The notes: generated by a model not told the origin, from the letters alone. A stretch of 64,000 nt of DNA from Desulforhabdus amnigena (GCF_027925305.1 NZ_BSDR01000001.1:3003001-3067000); one strand, 5' to 3'. Counted from the stretch's first letter, positions 45,865 to 55,402 are shown. Numbers and translations: made by a program.

Positions 45865-46365
45865 TCAAAAGCCTGCAAAAAGCTGAACACAGATGTCCCC
45901 ATAGCACCCGATACCCAGCAGGTCAAAATTGGGATCCATAATGTTCTTGCGATGCGAAGGGCTTTCCATCAATGCCTCATGAAGGGATTCGGCAGGCAGG
46001 TCGCCCCTCACGAGATTTTCACCGGCATATCTAAAGTTGCAGCAGGATTTCAACATGTCCCATGCGGGATTCTTTCCGGTGCGGGGGTCCTTGTGAGAAA
46101 AGCGTTTGTTCTTGACCAGATACTTGGCACGCTCATACGCTTTTTGCGACAGACATTCATTCCACCTCAGCCCCCTGTTTTCCCGATGGACCAATTCAAA
46201 GAGCCTTCGCGCCGTATCTTGGCCGAGATCTCCCGTCATCTGCTGGGTTTCCCCAAAAGAATGACCGCGAGGATAGGCCGGAAGAGTCTTTGAATAGGCG
46301 CTGCAGGACAGGAGAATCCATGTTCCCAGGAGCATCACGGTAAAAACGATAAACGATTTTTTCAT
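45865..46365 (-). CDS. SCP/CAP-domain lipoprotein (YkwD-like)
   Basis: Envelope lipoprotein of 166 aa. The signal peptide ends in ILLSC (lipobox, Cys21). The mature part has the CAP fold signatures LFELVHRENRGL, RFSHKDPRTGKNP, AGENLVRG and SPSHRKNIMDPNF, with the His and Glu residues of the CAP cavity present. CAP proteins in bacteria are secreted and of mostly unknown function. It overlaps no neighbour and is followed by the dCMP deaminase in convergent orientation. Confidence 0.85.
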   Translation of the reverse strand: MKKSFIVFTVMLLGTWILLSCSAYSKTLPAYPRGHSFGETQQMTGDLGQDTARRLFELVHRENRGLRWNECLSQKAYERAKYLVKNKRFSHKDPRTGKNPAWDMLKSCCNFRYAGENLVRGDLPAESLHEALMESPSHRKNIMDPNFDLLGIGCYGDICVQLFAGF

Positions 46366-46765
46366 TTCATCAGTCTATTCCAAGAAATTGCACCGAAGAC
46401 CCCATAGAAAAAGATAGCAAACCGGAGCAGCGCTTATATCACTCCAGCCCGGCGCAAGTCAATTGCAGCAAATGGGTGCTGAAACTTCATCCCAAAAGAC
46501 CATGCGGTTGTTCTCCAAGATTCCCATTCCCTCTCATTTTGAGCAAAAACGCATCCCATCGACCGGAGCAGGTCCATTGAACATTGGGGTTGGAGTATTT
46601 ATGGTATATTTCAGATGCAAAGCAATGTGAAAAATGGGAAACGCTCTTGCAAAGCGATGTTATTGATGAACCATGAGCTATGAACCACGAGCTTTTTTTC
46701 ATATAGACATCCCTTGAGCCCCGGCGAATCCGTATATCCGTATTTTCTGGGGAAAGGCATATCCG
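46366..46765. other. intergenic region, mostly repeat
   Basis: Spacer between divergent genes. Copy C of the CTCATGG repeat occupies 46612-46710. No real ORF is seen; a 71-codon minus-strand frame beginning in the repeat is an artefact. Confidence 0.6.
46612..46710. repeat. CTCATGG-rich dispersed repeat, copy C (inverted)
   Basis: The reverse complement reads ATGAAAAAAAGCTCGTGG, TTCATAGCTCATGGTTCATC and ACATCGCTTTGCAAGAGCG, the order seen in copy A. Confidence 0.85.
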
Positions 46766-47131
46766 ATGAAAAAAATATCCCTCCTTTTCATGCTTTTATT
46801 ATTGCTCGCCGTCATGACGCCAAGCCACTCTTTCGCTTTCCGGTGTGGAACACACCTTGTTCATATCGGTGACCGGAAATGGGAAGTCTTGCAAAAGTGT
46901 GGACCTCCAGACTTCACGGAAGTATGGGAAGAAAAGCGTCTGGAGCGGGTTTTCGGCGTCCCTTATGGAAACTGGGACAGTTCTCTTCAAACCCGCATCC
47001 CTTTTGGCGCCGTCGTTTATGTCCTCATTGAAGAATGGGTCTATAGTTCCGGACCGACAAGATTTGTACGCATACTGCGTTTTGAAAACAGCCAGCTCGT
47101 AGATATTTACACGGGGGATTATGGATTTTGA
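46766..47131 (+). CDS. DUF2845-type exported protein
   Basis: A 121-aa periplasmic protein with a signal peptide (about 1-24, ending SFAFRCG). The mature start FRCGTHLVHIGD and WEVLQKCGPPDF give two Cys that probably form a disulfide; this pattern matches DUF2845. A beta-rich C-terminus ends LVDIYTGDYGF. Function unknown. It is monocistronic. Confidence 0.78.
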   Translation: MKKISLLFMLLLLLAVMTPSHSFAFRCGTHLVHIGDRKWEVLQKCGPPDFTEVWEEKRLERVFGVPYGNWDSSLQTRIPFGAVVYVLIEEWVYSSGPTRFVRILRFENSQLVDIYTGDYGF

Positions 47132-47208
47132 GATTTGCATCGGCTGTTTCGGTCCACCCGTTTTCCCTTCCGTTTTGCAACCTAAGTACCGTGGTATTTC
47201 ACCGCCAA

Positions 47209-47619
47209 TCAGAGTTCTTTCTTGACCCTTTCCAGGACCTTCTCCAATTCCCCCTTGGGATATGCCTTTGCGGGCCATGAAGTGAAAAAACCGTCTCCCA
47301 CGCTTCTGGGAATCAGGTGAAAATGAACATGATCGATGAGTTGCCCCGCTGCCCGATAGTTGTTCTGAATCAGATTGAGCCCATCCGCTCCCATCCCGCG
47401 ATGAATCGCCCTGGCCACCTGCCTGGCCACTGCAATGCAGGCGTGCAATTCTTCGGGCGGGGCTTCAAAGAGAGTGGCGTAGTGGTTCTTGGGAAGAACC
47501 AGTGCGTGGCCCGGGTTGATGGGGTTGATGTCCAGGAAGCTGATCACCCGGTCGTCTTCATAAAGTTTAGCACACGGGATTTCACCTCGAACGATTTTGC
47601 AGAAAATACAATCCGTCAT
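47209..47619 (-). CDS. HIT-family nucleotide hydrolase
   Basis: A 136-aa histidine-triad protein, probably hydrolysing AMP-lysine or dinucleoside polyphosphates. It starts DCIFCKIVRGEIPC with a zinc-binding CxxC and has the triad HVHFHLIPR. GGGAGGG lies four nt before the ATG. It is downstream of a dispersed repeat and has no operon partner. Confidence 0.93.
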   Translation of the reverse strand: MTDCIFCKIVRGEIPCAKLYEDDRVISFLDINPINPGHALVLPKNHYATLFEAPPEELHACIAVARQVARAIHRGMGADGLNLIQNNYRAAGQLIDHVHFHLIPRSVGDGFFTSWPAKAYPKGELEKVLERVKKEL

Positions 47620-47931
47620 GTTGCCCTCCCGACAAAAGGCCGGCTGTCATGGTTTATGGCTCATGGTAACGGTATTTTTCAAGAGCCTTTCCTGCCTTCC
47701 CTGTTGCCTTGCATCTCTTTGCCGTTTCTTTATCTTTCGTTGTGACCACTCCGTTCATGGAGGTCGGTGAATGGATATTTTGCCCAAAAGAGAGAAATAT
47801 GGATTCACCCGCATCCACCGGGAACAATTCATGTTGAGGAGGCAGAAGATCGTTGGTAGAGTACCAAAGAAGAGGGAAGCTGTAAAGTTTCGCTGTTCAT
47901 GGGATTTTTTTAAGGAAAGGAGGGTTCGCTT
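47620..47931. other. intergenic region, mostly repeat copy D
   Basis: Holds dispersed repeat copy D (47641-47765) and about 160 bp of leader before the flavoprotein gene. No gene is seen. Confidence 0.55.
47641..47765. repeat. CTCATGG-rich dispersed repeat, copy D
   Basis: Contains TGGTTTATGGCTCATGG, TTTTTCAAGAGCCTTTCC, TTGCATCTCTTTGCCG and TTTCGTTGTGACCACTCCG, colinear with copy A over more than 100 bp. Confidence 0.85.
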
Positions 47932-48513
47932 ATGCAGGTAGTGGGCATTTACGGATCGCCCCGCAAGGGGGGAAATACCGATCTCATGCTGGACGCATTT
48001 CTTGAGGGAGCCGCAGCCGCCGGGGGCGATATCCAGAGAATCTACGTGCGTGACCTGAACATCAAGGGGTGCCTGGGGTGCGGGCACTGCGATAAAAAGG
48101 GAACCTGCATACAAAAAGACGATATGACCGGGCTCTATCCGATCCTGGAAAACGCTCCCCGCATCGTGGTGGCCTCCCCCATTTACTTTTACGGGGTCAC
48201 AGGACAGCTGAAGCTTCTGATAGACCGCTCCCAGGCATCCTTCATGCTCCAGGACCTGGCTAAAAAAGAAGGCCGGGAGCTGGCTCCGCGAAAGAGTCGA
48301 AAGGGGTTCCTCCTGAGTGCAGGGGCAACAAGAGGGAAGCGCCTTTTCGAGTGCGCGATTCTCACAGCTAAGTACTTTTTCGATGCTCTGAACATGGACT
48401 ACGCCGGGGAACTCTGCTTCCGGGAACTCGATCAAAGGGGAGCCGTCCTCAAACATCCCACCGCTCTCGATGAATGCCGCCGGGCGGGGGAAGCATTCCT
48501 GGCACAAGACTGA
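47932..48513 (+). CDS. flavodoxin-like NAD(P)H-dependent FMN oxidoreductase
   Basis: A 193-aa flavoprotein of the iron-sulfur flavoprotein/NADPH-FMN reductase family. The FMN phosphate loop is GSPRKGGNTDLM (about 8-19). Residues about 42-60 hold GCLGCGHCDKKGTC, the Cys cluster of archaeal and anaerobe ISF proteins. SPIYFYGVTGQLKLLIDR is the second FMN contact. A strong AAAGGAGGG precedes the ATG. It probably handles low-potential electron transfer or quinone/oxygen detoxification. Confidence 0.9.
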   Translation: MQVVGIYGSPRKGGNTDLMLDAFLEGAAAAGGDIQRIYVRDLNIKGCLGCGHCDKKGTCIQKDDMTGLYPILENAPRIVVASPIYFYGVTGQLKLLIDRSQASFMLQDLAKKEGRELAPRKSRKGFLLSAGATRGKRLFECAILTAKYFFDALNMDYAGELCFRELDQRGAVLKHPTALDECRRAGEAFLAQD

Positions 48514-48540
48514 CCTCGAAGGAAGTCAGCCTCTCGGAAA

Positions 48541-49533
48541 TCACGGAAGATCCGTCATCCCGCAGGCGATTTCAGCGAAGGGGAACAAACACTGGCGATC
48601 CAGAGTCCCGATGTATTCCTCCACGCTTTGCAATTTCTGTACACGCAGAAAGAGCTCCATCCCCCGAAGGATCTCTGCGGTTACCGCCGGCTGAATGAAA
48701 TTGGCCGTGCCCACCTGGACGGCCCTGGCTCCCAATAGAAGGAATTCCAGCGCGTCCGTCGCAGTGGCGATGCCTCCAATGCCGATCACCGGGCAATCCA
48801 CGGCCTGCAGTACTTCGTATGTGCAGCGCAGGGCAATGGGCTTGACGGCCGGCCCGGAAAGTCCGCCGAAAATGTTGGCCAGTTTGGGTCGGCGGGTGAA
48901 AATATCCACCGCCATGGCCGCCACGGTATTGATGCAAGAGAGCATATCGCTCCCTGCCCCTACCGCCGCCCGGGCGATTTCTCCAATATGGGTGACATTG
49001 GGAGTCAGCTTGGTGATGAGGGGAAGCGTCGTGGATCGCCGGACCGCATCGACCACGCGGGCCGCCATGGCGGGGTCGGTCCCGAAAATCATCCCGCCGC
49101 TTTTTACATTGGGACAGCTGATATTGATTTCAAGCGCGACGATCCCCGGCACGCCGTCCAGGCGCGCCGCCAATTCCGCGTATTCCTCCAGGGTATTCCC
49201 GAAGATATTCACGATCACCGGCACGTGGCGGTCCCTCAGATACGGCAGCTTGGACTCCAGGAAAACATCCACCCCCACGTTTTCAAGCCCGATGGCGTTG
49301 ATCATCCCCGCCGCGGTTTCCACTAGGCGGGGAGGAGGATTCCCCGGGCGCGGAGCCAGGGAGATGCCCTTCACCACCACAGCCCCCAGTTGGGTCAGGT
49401 CCAGAAAATCGGCGTACTCTTCCCCGTAGCCGAAGGTGCCCGAAGCCACCATCACGGGATTCCTGAGCCGCAAAGGCCCTAGCTGTACAGAAAGATCGGG
49501 GGCGGCGCCCCGTGCGTCTGGATTTTGTGCCAT
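48541..49533 (-). CDS. pyrD: dihydroorotate dehydrogenase, catalytic subunit (class 1B)
   Basis: FMN enzyme of pyrimidine synthesis, oxidising dihydroorotate to orotate. The 330-aa product has NPVMVASGTFGYG, the substrate motif NISCPNVKSGG (with the catalytic Cys nearby as in class 1B), LITKLTPNVT and GIGGIATATDALEFLLLGA. It overlaps pyrK by about 55 bp and, with it, forms the NAD-dependent PyrD-PyrK complex. No alternative start removes the overlap. Confidence 0.95.
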   Translation of the reverse strand: MAQNPDARGAAPDLSVQLGPLRLRNPVMVASGTFGYGEEYADFLDLTQLGAVVVKGISLAPRPGNPPPRLVETAAGMINAIGLENVGVDVFLESKLPYLRDRHVPVIVNIFGNTLEEYAELAARLDGVPGIVALEINISCPNVKSGGMIFGTDPAMAARVVDAVRRSTTLPLITKLTPNVTHIGEIARAAVGAGSDMLSCINTVAAMAVDIFTRRPKLANIFGGLSGPAVKPIALRCTYEVLQAVDCPVIGIGGIATATDALEFLLLGARAVQVGTANFIQPAVTAEILRGMELFLRVQKLQSVEEYIGTLDRQCLFPFAEIACGMTDLP

Positions 49534-50348
49534 TGAATGGATTCCGCTCCAAATATGGGTCCGTCTTTACAGACATGTACGTAGTGGTCCGCCGTGGAAC
49601 CTGCCGGTGCCGAAGCGGGCAGTGCGCACCCGAGGCAGGCCCCGATTCCACAGGCCATCAGAGATTCCAACGAAAGCTGGGAAGGAACCCGGTGTTCAAG
49701 AGCCCACCTCGCCACGTGATACTGCATGGCGAGAGGCCCGCACGCATAGAGGACGGAAGGTTTTATATGCTTTTCTTCTGCCGTTTTTCGGAAAAGATCC
49801 GTGACGAAACCGTCATACCCCAGGCTGCCGTCGTCCGTACCGCGGTAAACCGAAATTCCGAGGTCTTCCAGGTCGCTTTCCGGGAGGAGCTCCCCGGCGG
49901 AGCGCGCTCCGTAGAAGAGATGGATGTCTCGAGCTTCGAGCGTGCCGCGTGAGGCCAGGAGCCGGTGAATGAGTTCACAGAGGGGAGCGATTCCTATGCC
50001 GCCGGCGACGATGGCGACGGGGCTGCCGGCATTTCGAGGCAGTTGAAAGCCGTTTCCAAGTGGGCCGAGGAGATTCAAACGTGTTTGCGGAGCGCACCGA
50101 GATAACCACCACGTGCCCCGCCCCACAACCCTGTAGAGCACCTCGATGTTCCCCTCACCGGGATGGATGCGATGAAAGGAAAAGGGGCGCCGCAAAAGGG
50201 GGTCCATACCCTCACGCACCTGAAGCATGAAAAACTGCCCGGCACAAGCCGCTTCAGCCATCCGTCCGGCCCGAAGCCTCAGACGGTAGGTCTGCTGCGC
50301 GACCTCCCGCTGCTCCAGGATAAGGGCTTCTTCCAAAAACTTAGACAT
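49479..50348 (-). CDS. pyrK: dihydroorotate dehydrogenase, electron-transfer subunit
   Basis: FAD and [2Fe-2S] subunit that passes electrons from PyrD to NAD+. The 289-aa product has the FAD motif RRPFSFHRIHPGEGN, NAD-binding VAIVAGGIGIAPL and the C-terminal iron-sulfur site ACGIGACLGCALP with a later Cys at HVCKDGP. It is the upstream gene of the pyrK-pyrD pair; the preceding YfiH-type gene ends 42 bp before it and may share the transcript. Confidence 0.95.
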   Translation of the reverse strand: MSKFLEEALILEQREVAQQTYRLRLRAGRMAEAACAGQFFMLQVREGMDPLLRRPFSFHRIHPGEGNIEVLYRVVGRGTWWLSRCAPQTRLNLLGPLGNGFQLPRNAGSPVAIVAGGIGIAPLCELIHRLLASRGTLEARDIHLFYGARSAGELLPESDLEDLGISVYRGTDDGSLGYDGFVTDLFRKTAEEKHIKPSVLYACGPLAMQYHVARWALEHRVPSQLSLESLMACGIGACLGCALPASAPAGSTADHYVHVCKDGPIFGAESIQWHKIQTHGAPPPIFLYS

Positions 50349-50389
50349 GGAATGTATTCCTTAAAAATGACATGTGACACAAGCGCGAT

Positions 50390-51175
50390 TTACGATTTCC
50401 ACCCCACTACAGCCGCCAGGCGCCCCGTTGTGCGCTCCCCGCGATAGGAAAAAAAATGATTCGTTTCACACACGGTGCACCGCCCGGCCGCCTCGATGTT
50501 TTCATCGCGCAATCCGGCCTGGATCAATTGATCGCGGCTGATGGCCCAGAAATCAAAATAATCGGCCTTCACCTGATAGCGCCAGAACGCAGTGGGCAGT
50601 TCCTTCCGGTAGTTCTTGAATTCGGCACAACAGGGCCCCAATGAAGGGCCGATGGTTGCCAGCATATCTTCGGGGCGGCAACCGTAATGGTCATGCATGC
50701 ATCGGACGGTTTTTGCCGCCAAATTGCATACACTCCCCCGCCATCCGCTGTGGATGTTGGCAATCACCCGCCTGACGGGATCCACCAGAAAAATAGCCTG
50801 ACAGTCCGCTACCTTGATCATCAATCCCACTCCACGAAGCTGCGTCATGAGGGCGTCTCCGGGAGGAGTCACCCGCACGGGTGGCCGCTCTTCGGCGCTC
50901 GACAAGGCATCTTCATCGATCACATGGATGGTGTCTCCGTGCACCTGGGGGCCGGCAACGAGTTCCTTCAAACCCAGTTCGGTTTTGATGCGCAAAAGAT
51001 TTTCCCGCACGGCATCTTGAGAATCCCCGATATTCCAGGCTGCATTGAGAGATGCAAAGGGAGGAGCGCTCACACCTCCATGGCGGGTGAAAACCCCATG
51101 CACCAGGCCCGAGATCCGGGAAAGGTTTTCGAAGGTATGCCGGACGACGCCTTTATCTGCTTCCATAAAACACAT
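50390..51175 (-). CDS. YfiH/PgeF-type multicopper-like (DUF152) protein
   Basis: A 261-aa member of the polyphenol oxidase (laccase) domain family. Motifs include HGVFTRHGGVS near residue 28, QVHGDTIHVID, NIHSGWRGSVCNLAAKTV and IGPSLGPCC, with His and Cys metal ligands. Relatives act as purine nucleoside phosphorylase/adenosine deaminase or edit peptidoglycan precursors. The start at 51175 (MCFMEADKG) lacks a good ribosome site; the ATG three codons later is possible. It precedes pyrK. Confidence 0.88.
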   Translation of the reverse strand: MCFMEADKGVVRHTFENLSRISGLVHGVFTRHGGVSAPPFASLNAAWNIGDSQDAVRENLLRIKTELGLKELVAGPQVHGDTIHVIDEDALSSAEERPPVRVTPPGDALMTQLRGVGLMIKVADCQAIFLVDPVRRVIANIHSGWRGSVCNLAAKTVRCMHDHYGCRPEDMLATIGPSLGPCCAEFKNYRKELPTAFWRYQVKADYFDFWAISRDQLIQAGLRDENIEAAGRCTVCETNHFFSYRGERTTGRLAAVVGWKS

Positions 51176-51456
51176 GACTCAATCGATCTTCAAGGGTAAA
51201 GTGTTTGACGTTTCGGTGATTGTCGATGGCCGCAAGCGATCGCCCAACCCACGATGAGCAAACTGGGAGACCGGCGGGCCAGCAGTTCATTGCTTAACGC
51301 CAATTTCGAATTAGAGCAAGTTTTATTGCAGAGGGGATGCCTTGACAGGATCGAGCCGGAGGATCGCCGGCTTTATTGACAACACCATGGCAACACTTAG
51401 CTTGGTACAAAAAACGGTTGTTCAGGAATGATCGGATAAACAAGGAGAAGCTGCTC

Positions 51457-51939
51457 ATGTCCCAGGTGAAAGAGCATATGATGGTGACCATAGAATTCAG
51501 CATACGTACGACAAGCCCCCATGGGGAGGTTGCCGAACTGCCCCCACAGACGTCACGGTTTGTTTTTGGCATAGACGCGCAGTACCCCTCGGTCGAAAGC
51601 GCCTTGCAGAATAAAAAATGTGGGGACCGTATCCATGTATATGTCCCCCCTGAAGAATTGTACGGCCATCACGATCCGTCGCTGGTGCGCGAACTCCCAC
51701 GAAAGGATTACAAGCAGACACGCCTCGCCGAAGGGAAAATGTATCGCGAGATGAAAAAGATGACCCTGGTGCAATTTCTGGTGAAAGAGCTCCGGGACGA
51801 TGTCATCGTGGCCGATTTCAACGACCCGAGGGCAGGCACATCGGCCGAATTTGACATCTTAATCAAGGATATACGTGGAGCCAGTCCGGAAGAATTGCGA
51901 CCCTCCTGCGCCCGCGGCCCGGAAATCATGGCCGAATGA
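51457..51939 (+). CDS. FKBP/SlyD-like peptidyl-prolyl isomerase
   Basis: A 160-aa protein of the SlyD-type FKBP group, accelerating proline isomerisation and assisting folding. The ATG at 51457 follows AAGGAGAAG; the frame is open 27 codons further upstream. The barrel opens VTIEFSIRTTSPHGEV and includes FVFGIDAQYPSVESALQNKK and VPPEELYGHHDPSLV, matching the FKBP core and insert-in-flap. A C-terminal region contains VADFNDPRAGTSAEFDI, as in the NHPLAGxxLxF motif. It lacks the His-rich tail of E. coli SlyD. Confidence 0.85.
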   Translation: MSQVKEHMMVTIEFSIRTTSPHGEVAELPPQTSRFVFGIDAQYPSVESALQNKKCGDRIHVYVPPEELYGHHDPSLVRELPRKDYKQTRLAEGKMYREMKKMTLVQFLVKELRDDVIVADFNDPRAGTSAEFDILIKDIRGASPEELRPSCARGPEIMAE

Positions 51940-52108
51940 TTCACGACGCAGCCATCGCTTCGCGCCGATAAGCTCCATCATATCCATTGCAATGGATGCA
52001 TCTTATTCCGCACCGGCCGATGAATTCATTGACAACGCAATGTTCATATGTTACCAAATTGAAATTCGAGATCTTTCAAATATAAAGGGAAAGATCAACC
52101 ACAGCAAT

Positions 52109-52184
52109 GGGCGACTAGCTCAGTGGATAGAGCGTTGGTCTCCGGAACCAAAGGTCCCGAGTTCGATCCTCGGGTCGCCCGCCA
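52109..52184 (+). tRNA. tRNA-Arg (anticodon CCG)
   Basis: Acceptor GGGCGAC pairs with GTCGCCC, discriminator G, encoded CCA. The anticodon loop CTCCGGA sits on TTGGT/ACCAA, and the T arm is CCGAG TTCGATC CTCGG. It marks the left edge of the accessory island. Confidence 0.95.
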
Positions 52185-53394
52185 AGGAAAATCAAGGGCT
52201 TAGCCAAATTGGTTGAGTCCTTTTTTATTTATCCCCAACACTATCCCCAACACGCCCGCCCAAAATACCCTTCAAGAGGAAAAGCGAGCCAATCGAAATT
52301 CAGTTTTTAAAGAGCACGATTTTTTTAAATGAACCACCACACCCTCAGTGCAAAAACCGCAAAAAGTGTGAGGCCATGCTTGCTGTTTAACTCAGCCCGG
52401 TGGCTGTTAACCACTAGGTTGATGGTTCGAGTCCGTCCAGTTGAATCAAGAAAATCAGTGATTTAAGAGACAATCCTAAGCCCTTTTTCGTTGTGTCTTG
52501 CAATAAGCTCCAACCCTATTTCCAACTGATTTGAAAAATCCAACCATGTACAGCTACTCGCCACAAAACGTTTCATAAGAGAAAAAGGGCCCACGAGTAA
52601 TGACAGCAACAAAAGTATGATCCCATTTCAGTACGAAACCAAAAATATTCGACTCAATCAGGATGGCAAAGGGAGATCTTGGAGGAGGGGGCGGACGTTT
52701 GCGATGAACAGGGGATCATGAGCAGTCGGAACGGCATAGCTCACGTCGATGATGTTATGGCACACAATGACCGAGTCCGTCGGTTTGCAGTGTAAAGCAA
52801 GCTTCCTTTTACGGTGTTTTAAAGCCATACTCAGACATGGATTGACCCGAGAAAGCGGCTAAGATACCCCAAACTTAAAGCCGTTTTCGTGAGGAATGAG
52901 AACAAGCCTCTAGACAGTGTGGTAATTGCCCTGAGAATGGCTTCAATTTGTCAGTTGACCTCACTATGATCTGGCAGAGAATATGGCGCCCCCAAAATAT
53001 AGCGCTGAGGTCAGCGCATTTCCAAGAAGAAAACTCTGGGATCTCCTGATTGACAATGTTGCACTGCAGGAGCATAAAATTTAGCTCCGCGATATGATCC
53101 GTCGCCTTCTGGGAGGCACGGATGCTCCTCGCTCACCATTCCAAAGGGGCATATCTTTTGAGACAATGGCAAGCTGTGAGAGCCAAAACTCTAAAGATAT
53201 ATAGCTGGAAAAAAAATGAAAAATCGCATTAATTATGGATCGGCGTTTCAAAAGAGAGCGACATCCCGATAGAGACTTCTCCATCGGCTATGCATCATTG
53301 AACGTTATTACTGAGAATCACCCAATGTGCCGAGACATGCGGGTCTATGGGGCTACTTGCCAGATCGATTGCTCAAAAAAATGGAGGTAAGACA
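52185..53394. other. decayed island-edge DNA, no intact gene
   Basis: About 1.2 kb with no ORF I can support. It begins with repeated ATCCCCAACAC motifs directly after tRNA-Arg and includes a degenerate tRNA-Asn-like sequence. The look is that of eroded mobile-element DNA at a tRNA integration site. No integrase is visible. Confidence 0.5.
52385..52445 (+). pseudogene. degenerate tRNA-Asn(GTT)-like remnant
   Basis: GTGG CTGTTAA CCAC forms an anticodon arm with GTT, and GATGG TTCGAGT CCGTC forms a T arm. The D arm is incomplete and the acceptor ends do not pair, so it is not a working tRNA. Confidence 0.55.
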
Positions 53395-53541
53395 ATGCAA
53401 CTATTGTTCGACATTTTGACTGAGTTGGATCGACAGGAAAGAGACGATTTCACTAGTTGGTTCGCGAGCCTGAGCCTGAAGGAACGTGAAGCTGTGACAT
53501 CCGCATTCGCATCAACCACTGTAGATCAAGACACTTTTTAG
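53395..53541 (+). CDS. small hypothetical protein, possibly truncated by a MITE
   Basis: A 48-aa product. GGAGG lies eight nt before the ATG at 53395. The sequence is acidic and helical (ILTELDRQERDDFTSWFASL). It ends at the exact border of the palindromic element at 53540. Just beyond that element an ATG-less frame (about 53651-53851) encodes VEALIDNIDSLIDETGITQS and EKWAKKKWQLEKPSEN and ends in a stop, and may be the missing C-terminal part. Function unknown. Confidence 0.5.
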   Translation: MQLLFDILTELDRQERDDFTSWFASLSLKEREAVTSAFASTTVDQDTF

Positions 53542-53649
53542 AGCCTATCCAAAAACCTACCTCGGCAGCGGACACCCCCCTTGGTCCCCCCTCAAGGGGG
53601 GACCAAGGGGGGTGTCGCAAAGTCCACAGGTCGTTTCTGGATAGGTTCT
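53540..53649. mobile_element. palindromic MITE-like element
   Basis: Ends AGAGCCTATCCAAAAAC and GTTTCTGGATAGGTTCT are inverted repeats with two mismatches. The centre (53571-53616) is a perfect 22-bp stem of C and G runs with a 2-nt loop. A TA lies at each border. It has no coding capacity. Confidence 0.7.
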
Positions 53650-53650
53650 T

Positions 53651-53851
53651 AGTATTCCTGTCCAAAATCGTATCGCGTTGTTCCTGACAAAGAAGAATCC
53701 GGTCGAGGCGCTCATCGATAATATTGACAGTCTCATTGATGAAACCGGGATTACGCAGTCCAGTGAGAATTTCCGAAAGAAAGCGGAGAAATGGGCGAAA
53801 AAGAAATGGCAATTAGAGAAGCCAAGCGAGAACATTTGGTTGCATCAGTGA
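53651..53851 (+). pseudogene. orphan C-terminal coding fragment
   Basis: This frame has no plausible start codon or ribosome site and begins right at the MITE border. It encodes a charged helical tail (FRKKAEKWAKKKWQLEKPSE). It may be the tail of the 53395 gene cut by the element. Confidence 0.4.
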
Positions 53852-53904
53852 TCACAAAATGTGGGTTGAGAAACTCATGTGATCTAACATGAGTGGAGGG
53901 CGAG

Positions 53905-54081
53905 ATGGAGAAAATCGGTGAAGTGAGGACATGTGCTCATTGCTACGGTACTGGTAAATGCAACTGTCCAAGCTGCACTGGTAATGCTTTAAGTTCGAAA
54001 TCAGTGATCTGTTCGGCATGTGGTGGCAAAGGTAGCGTATGGATTGGCCCAGAGAAAATTTACATTAAGAGCGATAAATAA
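53905..54081 (+). CDS. small DnaJ-type zinc-finger protein
   Basis: A 58-aa protein with CAHCYGTGKCNCPSC and CSACGGKGSVW, two CxxCxGxG-like pairs as in the DnaJ central zinc finger, probably binding one zinc. GGAGGG lies four nt before the ATG at 53905; a GTG at 53893 is an alternative. It lies upstream of the drmD-like helicase and may be part of the island cargo. Function unknown. Confidence 0.6.
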   Translation: MEKIGEVRTCAHCYGTGKCNCPSCTGNALSSKSVICSACGGKGSVWIGPEKIYIKSDK

Positions 54082-55402
54082 CAGCGAATTCGGTCGAAAC
54101 AGATGGGGACTTTTTTATATTCTTTCACCTCTGGTCATTTCTTAAAACGATAGGGTGTTGCTGTTCCGATTTTTGAGAGTATAGGCACCCTCGCCTGATT
54201 TTTGATGAAAATCGCGTGAATCGCTGTGGGCTTGGATTGCCTTGGATGTATGCGGCAGAGAAGCCCTTCTCCTAACCTTCGATGTGAGTGGTTTGATGCA
54301 GAAGACAGTTTTTGCTCCTGGTGCCAGGGTCGTGATTCGCGATGCTGAGTGGTTGGTCCGGAAGGTGGATCGGACTTCTACGGGAGGACAGGCCCTCTCG
54401 GTAGTCGGTCTTTCCGAGCTGGTAAGAGACAAGGAAGCTATCTTCCTAGATGAAATCGATAAGAACATTCAGGTTATGGACCCGACCGACACCGAACTGG
54501 TTTCGGATGGCTCCAACTATTACAGGGACTCCCTCCTTTACATGGAGAGCCTGCTCCGGCAAACCCCGCCAACGGATGAAAATCTCTACATCGGCCATCA
54601 GACAGCCATGGATGTCGTCCCTTATCAGCTTGACCCGGCCATTCAGGCATTGAAGCAGCCCCGCCAACGAATCTTGATTGCGGATGCTGTCGGGCTCGGG
54701 AAAACCATCGAAGTTGGTATTCTCCTGACTGAGCTGATCAAGCGAGGCCGAGGCAAACGAATTCTCGTTCTGACCGTCAAGAGCATGCTCACTCAATTTC
54801 AGAAAGAGCTTTGGAGCCGTTTTACCATTCCCCTCACCCGGTTGGATTCGATTGGGATTCAACGGATTCGCTCCCGCATTCCGACCAACCACAATCCATT
54901 TTTCTACTTCGACAAATCCATCATCTCCATCGATACTCTGAAGCAGGATATCGAGTACCGGACCTACCTGGAAAACTGCACTTGGGACATCATTGTGATC
55001 GATGAAGCGCACAACGTGGCCGAACGGGGCTCGAATTCCCTCCGATCCAGGCTGGCAAAGCTTCTCTCTTCCCGTTCCGATACCCTCATCATGCTTTCTG
55101 CCACTCCCCATGACGGCAGACCCAAGGCATTCGCCAGCCTCATGAACATGCTCAACCCGACCGCCATCGCTGATCCTGAACAGTACGGCCCGGAGGACAT
55201 CAAGGGGCTGTTTGTCCGCCGATTCAAGAAAGACATCAAGGACCAGGTGAAGCAGTCCTTCAAAGAGCGGAAGATCAGCAAGGCAAAGTGCCAGGCAACG
55301 GCCCTTGAGGAGGAGGTTTTTAACACCTTTGCCGAGTTGAGCTTCACTAAAATCGACCAGCGTCGGACGGCTGGAAAACTCTTCAAGACGACTCTGGAAA
55401 AG

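Noticed and set aside
46487-46702. 71-codon minus-strand ORF beginning MKKSSWFIAHGS
   Set aside because: The same N-terminus appears in other copies of the intergenic repeat, so it is a repeat artefact.
52875-53075. 66-codon minus-strand ORF in the island edge
   Set aside because: No ribosome site, no motif and atypical composition in a decayed region.
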